Source: Fidelibacterota bacterium
Lineage (GTDB): Bacteria; Fidelibacterota; Marinisomatia; Marinisomatales; CAZVFT01
Assembly: GCA_014381485.1 (NCBI GenBank)
Contig: JACNLN010000153.1
Span: forward strand, 1 to 5,317
DNA length: 5,317 nt
Direction of reading: 5' to 3'
Shown here: piece after piece, positions 1 to 5,317 of the stretch
How the letters are laid out: the number at the start of each line of letters is the position of its first letter
How positions within the stretch are numbered: the stretch's first letter is position 1
Position numbers and translations under genes: made by a program
Notes under the pieces: generated by a model
Database searches by the model: none
Seen by the model: only the letters and a program-made list of their open reading frames with translations
What the model was told of the DNA's origin: nothing

Positions 1-29
1 GTTATTATTTCTCTGTGCTCTCTGTGGCT
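1..29 (-). repeat. CACAGAG-type intergenic repeat, cut by window edge
   Basis: Read on the minus strand, the bases directly after the purL TAA stop contain GCCACAGAGAGCACAGAG, that is two CACAGAG units joined by four bases (AG then C), followed by an AT-rich tail. Short tandem units of this CACAGAG kind are, from memory, common dispersed intergenic sequences in many environmental bacterial genomes, usually next to gene ends; this was not checked by search. No coding capacity and no hairpin is apparent, so it does not look like a terminator. The true left boundary is unknown because the window ends here. A related split copy lies at 3803-3846. Confidence 0.5.
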
Positions 30-2366
30 TTAAAGTTTCTCCCGCAAGCCGTTTTCCCACGCTTCTTTTGCTTCTTTGACAGATAGATTGACAACATCAT
101 TTATTTTAATGGATTGACTCTGGTTTGTCTTACCTATTTCAAATGTTTTTAATTTCCAGTTAGAAAATACAGATTTCACCAATTCAACTTTTTCTGGTGA
201 AACTTCCAGCACAAATCCTCCAGTTTCGGAAAAAAGTAATTTGTCTGTCAATAACTCTCCCGGAACTGTGACGTCACACCCGATGTCGTTTCGGAAGCTC
301 ATCTCTGCAAGAGCAATGGCGATGCCCCCTTCGGAGATGTCGTGGCAAGCAAGGACAAGACCAGCAGAGATAACATCGGTAACCGCGAAGATTTGGGCTT
401 CAGCTTCCGCGAGATCAGGTCGAGGTACATTGGCTCCAAGCTCATCGTGGAGAGCATAATAAATGCTTCCGCCGCATTCGTCCTTCCGTTTACCCAACAT
501 CAGTAATACGGAATCTATCCGCTTGAAGTGCGAGGTTACTGCTTGAGCTGTATTCTCCATCTTGCCCAGGCAGGCGATGATAGGGCTTGGCGGAATGGCA
601 CCATTCTTCGATTCGTTGTAGAAGGAAACATTCCCGGCAATGATTGGGACTGGTTCTTTAGGGTGTTCTTTGAGATGAATCCCCTTACACGCTTCTGACA
701 CTCCCCGAGTACTTTCCACGAACTGTCCCATCTGGTTCGGCTTTTCCGGATTTCCGAAGCAAAGGCAGTCACTAACCGCTTGAGGGGTTGCACCAACAGA
801 AGCGACATTGCGCATTGCTTCCATAACCGAGTTGATCCCACACCAGAATGGATCAATCTTCCCGTATCGCGGATTGTGGTCCACAGAGAGAGCAATTCCA
901 ACGGAACGAATTTCTTTAGGGTAATGGTCATTGTTGAAGGGCTGCATCACTCCAGCGTCAGCATCACCGGCTTCGATGACTATCCTCCCCTGAACTTGCT
1001 TATCATACGTTTCAAAAACCGGGTGTCTGGAGGCGATATTCTCGTGTGACAAAATTTTGAGAAATGTTTCGTTATAATTATCAGGCTCCGGGATATCTGG
1101 TTCTGTCAGTTTTTTCTCGGGCAATCTGTATTCCCGATTGTAAAGAAGGCCTTTTGTCACGTCACTGGCTCGGGCATCCACGATAATCTCACCATTAAAA
1201 TAAACCGCATATCGTTTATCGCCACGTATCTTACCAATTTTTCTCGCCTTAGCTCCCTTGGAAATATTGGGGAGGTCGTATGTTTGATTGTAATGGTTGA
1301 GAATGATGTTACTTACTTCCGGAGGTGATACCCACATAAACCGCTCCTGCGTCTCCGAACAAAGGATGACGTAAGGATGGAGATTTTCCATCCCCATGTG
1401 AACCTTGTCGAGGTAGACATCTGCCCCGTAGCCACCACCGTCTGCTAATTCCACGCTGGCGCAGGCAATTCCTCCAGCGCCCAGGTCTTTAAATCCCATC
1501 CTACCTAAATAGTTACGCTCTTTTAACAGGTCGAACAGGGCATAGGTAGCTTTCAGGATATGTCGTTCCAGAAAGGCGTTGGGCTCCTGGACAGCTGCTT
1601 TTTTGCTCTCTTTTTCTTCTTCGTTGAGTTCCAGTGATGCAAAACTGGCACCACCAAAACCGCTGTTATCAGTTGGTTTTCCCACCAGAATCAAATCGTA
1701 GCCATCAGCATTTTGAGGTGCGTAGGAATGGAGTATCTCATCCTCCCGGACAACCCCGAGGGATACCACGTTCACCAGGCAGTTGTCATTGTAACCTTCA
1801 TCATAGTAGAGGTCGCCTGCAATATTTGGGATGCCGATTGGATTTCCATAACCGGAGATACCAGCTACTACACCCTCGTGTATCCATTTTGTTTTTGATG
1901 TGGTAATGTCTCCAAAACGGAGTGCATCTGCCACAGCAATGACTCTGGCACCCATGCACGCTACATCCCGGACAATTCCACCGATACCTGTGGCAGCTCC
2001 CTCATATGGAACGATCTGTGAAGGGTGATTATGTGATTCGTGACTTATCACAATGCCGTATCGATTTCCATTGTTGTCTTCTGCAACAGCGATGATTCCA
2101 GCATCTTCTTTTGCGCCAATGATAACTGTAGGACCATCGGTAATGAACTGTATCAGGTGAGGGCGACTGCTGCGGTAGGAGGAATGCTCAGACCCTTGAA
2201 TGGACCAGAGAACACATTCCGTAAGGGATGGGGGGCGCTTTAAAATCCCGTTCTGTATTTTAAGGATCTCATCTATTGTAAGAGAGATGTTGTACTTCCG
2301 AAGCGTCCATCCAATTTCTTCCCTGGAGAGAGCATTGAAATCGATGGCCTCCTTCGTAAATGCCAT
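30..2366 (-). CDS. purL: Phosphoribosylformylglycinamidine synthase, small-type subunit PurL
   Basis: Cytoplasmic enzyme of step 4 of de novo purine synthesis: it converts FGAR to FGAM using ATP and ammonia. The 778-residue protein has the duplicated AIRS/PurM-like architecture. The N-terminal linker carries SEHSSYRSSR (59-68, with the probable catalytic His at 61). The first AIRS half has ESHNHPS (110-116), the PYEGAATGIGG loop (120-130), KDLGAGGI (293-300) and SETQERF (337-343). The second half has DADAGV (468-473), NPRYGKIDP (498-506), GNPEKP (538-543), GNVSFYNES (578-586), HDISEGG (675-681) and SETGGF (713-718). There is no C-terminal glutaminase domain, so it is the stand-alone form (about 720-780 residues in the family) that works with PurS and PurQ, neither of which is in the window. 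The usual SEHCSYK Cys is Ser here. The ATG lies 5 bases after the purA stop, with a weak AGG Shine-Dalgarno (2371-2373) overlapping that stop. The reading frame is intact and ends in TAA. Confidence 0.96.
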   Translation of the reverse strand: MAFTKEAIDFNALSREEIGWTLRKYNISLTIDEILKIQNGILKRPPSLTECVLWSIQGSEHSSYRSSRPHLIQFITDGPTVIIGAKEDAGIIAVAEDNNGNRYGIVISHESHNHPSQIVPYEGAATGIGGIVRDVACMGARVIAVADALRFGDITTSKTKWIHEGVVAGISGYGNPIGIPNIAGDLYYDEGYNDNCLVNVVSLGVVREDEILHSYAPQNADGYDLILVGKPTDNSGFGGASFASLELNEEEKESKKAAVQEPNAFLERHILKATYALFDLLKERNYLGRMGFKDLGAGGIACASVELADGGGYGADVYLDKVHMGMENLHPYVILCSETQERFMWVSPPEVSNIILNHYNQTYDLPNISKGAKARKIGKIRGDKRYAVYFNGEIIVDARASDVTKGLLYNREYRLPEKKLTEPDIPEPDNYNETFLKILSHENIASRHPVFETYDKQVQGRIVIEAGDADAGVMQPFNNDHYPKEIRSVGIALSVDHNPRYGKIDPFWCGINSVMEAMRNVASVGATPQAVSDCLCFGNPEKPNQMGQFVESTRGVSEACKGIHLKEHPKEPVPIIAGNVSFYNESKNGAIPPSPIIACLGKMENTAQAVTSHFKRIDSVLLMLGKRKDECGGSIYYALHDELGANVPRPDLAEAEAQIFAVTDVISAGLVLACHDISEGGIAIALAEMSFRNDIGCDVTVPGELLTDKLLFSETGGFVLEVSPEKVELVKSVFSNWKLKTFEIGKTNQSQSIKINDVVNLSVKEAKEAWENGLREKL

Positions 2367-2371
2367 TGTAC

Positions 2372-3682
2372 CTATCTTAAAATAGTTTGATTCCTCTCAG
2401 GTCCGAGAGAAATGATGGTAACGAGACAGTTCACTTCTGTTTCAATAAACAAGATATAATCTTTCATAGCGGATGGTAATGAATCGAACCCACCTTCGCA
2501 AAAATTTTCGATTTGAGTTTCATCTATTTCCTCCCACCCATCAAGTGTAGTATATTCAGGTTTTGCTCGCCGGATTTTACCCAAACTGCCGGGCATCTCG
2601 GTAACGGTTTCTCCATCAATATCATATGATGTGCATACCTGTAATTTTTTAAAACCAGACAGTACATCTACTTTTGTGAGAGCCAGCTCGGTAATTCCGC
2701 TTACCCGGATAGCCTGCTGGACCTGGACAAGGTCGAGGTGTCCAACTCTTCTCGGTCTTCCTGTAGTAGTGCCATACTCATTCCCCTTTTCGCGGAGAAG
2801 GTCTGCCTCTTTCCCTAAAATCTCAGATGGAAAAGGACTGATGCCTACACGAGTTAAATATGCTTTTACTACACCAATAATTCTGCGATCGCCGTGGAAA
2901 CCGACGCCGGCACCAGAAAATATCTGCCCTGCATTCGTATTGGAACTTGTGGTATGTGGATATAGACCGTGATCCACATCCAACGACATCCCCTGGGCTC
3001 CCTCCATCAGTAAGGTTTTACCCTCGTCATAGGCTCGATAAAGAATCAATTCTGTGTCAGTAATGTAACCTTTCAGTTGATCACCATAGCTAAGATATTC
3101 AGTGTAAATATCCTCAAGGCTCAATTCATAACGGAGGTTGAAAACTTTTTCAATGATTTCTTTGTTAAACTGATAAGCCCTGGTCAGTTTTTCCTCAAAA
3201 ATGGCTGGTTCCAGAAGGTCGCCCATCCGGATGCCGTGGCGGTACATCTTATCTGCATAAACCGGAGCAATGCCCCGCTTCGTGCTTCCGGCGGCGAGTT
3301 TACCCTGATGCCCGGTGAGAGCTTCATCCATGGCAATATGATAGGGCATAATAACATGAGCCCTCTCACTGACCATTAATCTGGGAGATTTGCCTCTCTC
3401 TTTGAGCCCGGATATTTCTTCTATAAGGGTTTGCGGATTAATTACCACCCCGCATCCAATAACTGATATGGGCTTTTCATACAGCACACCTGATGGAACC
3501 AGATGGAGCTTATACACCTCGTCATTAACCTTAAGGGTATGGCCCGCGTTGTCTCCACCCTGATATCGAATAACATAATCAACATCACCAGCAAAAAAAT
3601 CGGTGATTTTCCCCTTCCCTTCATCGCCCCATTGAGTACCGACAATAACGGTAATTTGAGTTCTTTGTTGTTTGTTTGACAT
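2372..3682 (-). CDS. purA: Adenylosuccinate synthetase PurA
   Basis: Cytoplasmic enzyme that joins IMP and aspartate using GTP to give adenylosuccinate, the first committed step to AMP; PurB then completes the branch. The 436-residue length is typical of the family. Visible motifs are GTQWGDEGKGK (15-25, the P-loop-like GTP/IMP site, with D20 matching the catalytic Asp13 of E. coli), NAGHT (45-49, H48 matching His41), RGIAPVYADK (136-145), EGAQG (227-231), TSSNT (245-249), PFPSE (283-287), TTTGRPRR (305-312, GTP/aspartate-binding loop), TKVDVLSG (336-343) and GPERNQTI (427-434) at the C-terminus. All key residues are present. The ATG at 3682-3680 is chosen because the conserved P-loop begins about 14 residues later, a normal distance. 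It has no Shine-Dalgarno; the upstream bases are A-rich. It is the first gene of the purA-purL pair, and I see no purine riboswitch or PurR-like site upstream. Confidence 0.97.
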   Translation of the reverse strand: MSNKQQRTQITVIVGTQWGDEGKGKITDFFAGDVDYVIRYQGGDNAGHTLKVNDEVYKLHLVPSGVLYEKPISVIGCGVVINPQTLIEEISGLKERGKSPRLMVSERAHVIMPYHIAMDEALTGHQGKLAAGSTKRGIAPVYADKMYRHGIRMGDLLEPAIFEEKLTRAYQFNKEIIEKVFNLRYELSLEDIYTEYLSYGDQLKGYITDTELILYRAYDEGKTLLMEGAQGMSLDVDHGLYPHTTSSNTNAGQIFSGAGVGFHGDRRIIGVVKAYLTRVGISPFPSEILGKEADLLREKGNEYGTTTGRPRRVGHLDLVQVQQAIRVSGITELALTKVDVLSGFKKLQVCTSYDIDGETVTEMPGSLGKIRRAKPEYTTLDGWEEIDETQIENFCEGGFDSLPSAMKDYILFIETEVNCLVTIISLGPERNQTILR

Positions 3683-3715
3683 TTTGTTTTTTTATCTTAT
3701 TGCACTACCACGCAG

Positions 3716-3747
3716 ATAGCAGGAATTTAAATAAACCTGTTTGCTAT
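3716..3747. repeat. Small imperfect inverted repeat upstream of purA
   Basis: ATAGCA (3716-3721) is matched by TGCTAT (3742-3747). An inner GG/CC pair follows, a TGTT bulge sits on the right arm, and the loop is AT-rich (AATTTAAATAAA). It lies 34-65 bases upstream of the purA start, where an operator or a leader hairpin could sit, but the arms are short. It adjoins ACCACGCAGAT, which resembles another dispersed CGCAGAT-type intergenic repeat, so it may simply be a decayed repeat. Function is not supported. Confidence 0.3.
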
Positions 3748-3802
3748 GGGACCAGTCGTTCACAACTAATTTCTCTATAATGCAAAATCCAATTGACATT
3801 CG

Positions 3803-3846
3803 TCTGTGCTATGAAACTAATAAATCTCCAATATTTGTGGCTTTAA
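3803..3846 (-). repeat. Split, degenerate copy of the left-edge CACAGAG repeat
   Basis: TCTGTGCT (3803-3810) and TGTGGCTTTAA (3836-3846) match bases 12-19 and 23-33 exactly, in the same order and orientation. The two blocks are 3 bases apart at the left edge but 25 apart here. The 11-base block plus an ordered 8-base block makes common origin plausible, though not proven. The two copies sit as direct repeats on either side of purA-purL. Confidence 0.35.
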
Positions 3847-4075
3847 GAATGTGTTAAGTTAATGATTGAATACAGTGATTTGCCATAAAGAATTATCTTC
3901 TGACACGCTCAGACTAGAATATTACCCATTGCTCTTGGGGAAATCCGAGGGGTCACTTATGAGATTCGCATAAATACAGGACATAAAGAATTTCTATTAA
4001 TTTCACTTCTTCTATTTGACGATTATTAATGAATTACTACCTATTATTTAGATAAAATTTAAAAATTATTTGTAT

Positions 4076-4104
4076 TTGACATTTAATCTTGGAGTAATTA
4101 GATT
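4076..4104 (+). promoter_or_regulatory. Putative promoter of the FadL-family gene
   Basis: A perfect TTGACA (4076-4081) is followed by a 17-base spacer and TAGATT (4099-4104, four of six matches to TATAAT). The same bases also fit the Bacteroidota-type pattern, with TTTG (4075-4078) and TAGATTTA (4099-4106, close to TAnnTTTG) 20 bases apart. Transcription would start near 4111, giving a leader of about 150 bases. The -10 lies within an inverted repeat (4086-4114), so repression or a leader structure is possible. Another TTGAC (4016-4020) lies 60 bases upstream, with TATTAT at 4042-4047, but its 20-base spacer is too long for a standard sigma-70 promoter. Confidence 0.45.
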
Positions 4105-4114
4105 TACTCAAGAT
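4086..4114. repeat. 11-bp inverted repeat with one unpaired G, over the -10 region
   Basis: ATCTT (4086-4090) pairs with AAGAT (4110-4114), and GAGTAA (4092-4097) pairs with TTACTC (4104-4109). G4091 is unpaired and the loop is six bases (4098-4103). As RNA this is an 11-bp stem with a single bulge. As DNA it is a near-symmetric dyad overlapping the predicted -10 and start site of the porin gene. No T-tract follows, so it is not an ordinary intrinsic terminator. An operator or leader hairpin is an inference. Confidence 0.45.
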
Positions 4115-4132
4115 GGTAAAGTCCGAAGGGTT

Positions 4133-4154
4133 CGTATGAAATGACAATCATACG
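4133..4154. repeat. Perfect 7-bp inverted repeat in the porin leader
   Basis: CGTATGA (4133-4139) and TCATACG (4148-4154) are perfect inverted repeats around an 8-base centre. They lie about 20-45 bases after the predicted transcription start and about 105 bases before the ATG. This could be a regulator-binding dyad or a small leader hairpin. There is no T-run after it, so it is not a terminator. The arms are short enough that chance cannot be excluded. Confidence 0.35.
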
Positions 4155-4246
4155 TTGCAATTGATGGTTGGAGAAATGATGCATTAAAACTTTTTATGTT
4201 ATTAAGAAGTAGAATATTCACAAAATAACTGATCCATAACAATAAC

Positions 4247-4253
4247 AGGAGGG
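4247..4253 (+). promoter_or_regulatory. Strong Shine-Dalgarno (AGGAGGG) of the porin gene
   Basis: AGGAGGG ends six bases before the ATG at 4260-4262, close to ideal spacing, and fixes that start. It stands out because purA has no such site and purL only a weak one, which suggests high translation of the outer-membrane protein. Confidence 0.85.
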
Positions 4254-4259
4254 AAAACA

Positions 4260-5317
4260 ATGAATAAAACAGTAACTGTATTACTGGTTTGTCTGGTATT
4301 GGTGGGCTTTGTGTTTGCAGGCGGATTGATGACCAATACTAACCAGAGTGCTGCGTGGGTAAGGACGCTTCACAGAGATGCTTCGACGGATATTGACGCG
4401 GTCTATTTTAACCCCGCAGGTTTAACAAAACTGACTGATGGATTTCATTTCAGCTTCAGCAATCAGTATATTACCCAAACAAAGGAAGTTGTAAATAATT
4501 ACACTTACCTGAATGAGTCAAAATATGTAGGCGATGTAGCTGCACCGTTCTTTCCTGGTGTATATCTGGCTTACAAGACGGGTAATTTAGCTTTTTCAGC
4601 TGGATTGAATCCCATTGGCGGTGGTGGCGGAGCTGAGTACAAAACTGGTCTTCCGTCATTTGAGATGCCTGTGTCTGATCTGGTGCCTGGGCTGTATGCT
4701 GAGGGTCAGCCTGTCACTGACTATGATGTAGATGTTTATTTTGAAGGGACATCCGTCTATCTTGGCGGTCAGTTTGGCGTATCCTACAAAATGAACGATA
4801 TGATTTCCGTTGCAGTAGGTGGACGGTATGTATCTGCGAAAGATACCAAGAAAGGGCACCTAAAAGATGCGAAGATTCTCTTGGATGGCAGCTGGACAAG
4901 TGCGAGCACCTTTTTCACAGGGGCTGCTACACAATATACCGATGCTGCCACTTCGGCAACTTCTGCTGCTGGTGATTTACAACCTTTCATTGATGGTGGT
5001 GCAGGTGATGTTACCTTTGCCAACCTCATTTTAGGGAGTCAGATTGATTCTGCTACCGTTGCCGCTATCGGTGCTGGACTAACCGCGTTTGGATTCACTT
5101 GGGATGAAACAGTATACACGCCAGCCACTGCTCAAGCGTCCTATATTGGTGCTGCTGCTGGTGCAACGGCTTCTGCTGCTGAAATGACCGCAAAAGCCAA
5201 ACTCACGGGTGATCAGGAAGCAGACGTTATTCAGACGGGTTCTGGTTTTACGCCTATTTTCAGTTTGAATATCTCACCAATGGAAGGTCTCAATATCGGG
5301 TTTAGATATGAACATCT
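4260..5317 (+). CDS. FadL/OMPP1/TodX-family outer-membrane transport protein, N-terminal part
   Basis: Probable outer-membrane beta-barrel that admits hydrophobic substrates such as long-chain fatty acids or hydrocarbons; the substrate cannot be told from sequence. The first 352 codons are present and the gene is cut by the right edge with no stop. A signal peptide (1-20, Lys3 then a hydrophobic run ending VFA) would be cleaved before GGL, and there is no lipobox Cys. After it come DASTDIDAVYFNPAGL (40-55), the FadL family N-terminal signature ending in NPAGL, and alternating strand-like segments near 62-72, 99-106, 164-176, 182-192 and 330-352. NPIGGGGGAEY (117-127) is a Gly-rich loop. Residues about 210-325 form an Ala/Thr/Ser-rich insert, probably an external loop or helical region; I recall similar inserts in Bacteroidota homologues. 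An 11-base repeat, TTCTGCTGCTG (4961-4971 and 5171-5181), lies in it. The start is fixed by the Shine-Dalgarno and signal peptide. The gene diverges from purA and appears to be a separate unit; nothing links it to purine synthesis. Confidence 0.9.
   Translation, partial: MNKTVTVLLVCLVLVGFVFAGGLMTNTNQSAAWVRTLHRDASTDIDAVYFNPAGLTKLTDGFHFSFSNQYITQTKEVVNNYTYLNESKYVGDVAAPFFPGVYLAYKTGNLAFSAGLNPIGGGGGAEYKTGLPSFEMPVSDLVPGLYAEGQPVTDYDVDVYFEGTSVYLGGQFGVSYKMNDMISVAVGGRYVSAKDTKKGHLKDAKILLDGSWTSASTFFTGAATQYTDAATSATSAAGDLQPFIDGGAGDVTFANLILGSQIDSATVAAIGAGLTAFGFTWDETVYTPATAQASYIGAAAGATASAAEMTAKAKLTGDQEADVIQTGSGFTPIFSLNISPMEGLNIGFRYEH

Larger units (their letters stand above)
3683..4259. other. Divergent intergenic region between purA and the porin gene
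   Basis: This 577-base AT-rich stretch holds no convincing gene on either strand; the longest plus-strand reading noted is about 25 codons without a ribosome site. It must carry the promoters for both divergent units. Only the porin side shows a recognisable promoter (4076-4104). On the purA side I find no convincing -35/-10 pair. The part next to purA contains repeat-like remnants (ACCACGCAGAT near 3706-3716 and the split element 3803-3846). The middle (about 3850-4010) shows nothing I can assign. No tRNA, rRNA, CRISPR or known riboswitch pattern was recognised. Confidence 0.7.

Noticed and set aside
241..459. Plus-strand open reading frame of 72 codons
   Set aside because: Antisense shadow within purL; Ser/Arg/Ala-rich translation with no family resemblance and no Shine-Dalgarno.
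1634..1906. Plus-strand open reading frame of 90 codons
   Set aside because: Lies antisense to conserved purL sequence; the composition (His, Arg, Pro, Cys rich) is typical of a shadow frame.
2631..3379. Two plus-strand open frames (113 and 100 codons) opposite purA
   Set aside because: Both are antisense to fully conserved PurA motifs and have no recognisable domain.
3753..3781. Plus-strand TATAAT at 3776-3781 as a promoter
   Set aside because: No -35 at proper spacing (TTCACA is only 11 bases upstream), and it is almost 480 bases from the porin start.
3683..3850. Possible purine riboswitch or PurR box upstream of purA
   Set aside because: The conserved core bases of the purine aptamer were looked for on the minus strand and are not there; no PurR-like palindrome was seen.
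3780..3857. 25-codon plus-strand reading frame in the intergenic region
   Set aside because: No Shine-Dalgarno, overlaps the repeat-like remnant, and the peptide has no recognisable feature.
3884..3992. Direct repeat CATAAAGAATT at 3884-3894 and 3982-3992
   Set aside because: An 11-base AT-rich match about 98 bases apart is weak evidence in such biased sequence, and nothing else around the copies is conserved.
4784..5029. Minus-strand open frame of 81 codons and overlapping ones nearby
   Set aside because: Opposite the FadL-family gene, which has a signal peptide, a family signature and a strong Shine-Dalgarno; these are shadows.

Overview
The window holds two purine-biosynthesis genes on the minus strand, purA then purL in transcription order, and, divergent from them, the start of a FadL-family outer-membrane protein gene on the plus strand that runs off the right edge. 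A 577-base AT-rich intergenic region (3683-4259) separates the two transcription units. The FadL-type porin with a signal peptide points to a Gram-negative (diderm) bacterium. From memory of the family, its N-terminus and Ala-rich insert look most like homologues in Bacteroidota and related FCB-group phyla. The phylum cannot be fixed from this window alone.

Left edge to 3682 (minus strand): bases 1-29 are a short CACAGAG-type repeat directly after the purL stop. purL (30-2366) encodes the small, stand-alone form of FGAM synthase, with both AIRS-like halves and no glutaminase domain, so it should need separate PurS and PurQ, which are not in the window. purA (2372-3682) encodes a complete adenylosuccinate synthetase. 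Only 5 bases separate the purA stop from the purL start, so the two are almost certainly cotranscribed and perhaps translationally coupled. PurL acts midway through the route to IMP, and PurA starts the AMP branch from IMP.

3683-4259 (intergenic): no credible gene. It carries a split, degenerate echo of the left-edge repeat, a small imperfect dyad near purA, and a plausible promoter for the porin gene. An 11-bp dyad with one unpaired base overlaps that promoter's -10 element, and a second, perfect 7-bp dyad lies in the leader. A strong Shine-Dalgarno precedes the porin start, unlike purA, which has none, and purL, which has only a weak one inside the end of purA.

4260-5317 (plus strand): the first 352 codons of the FadL/OMPP1/TodX-type transporter. 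No new defence, mobile or biosynthetic system is visible. The points most worth a second look are the dyad over the porin promoter and the related repeats on both sides of purA-purL.
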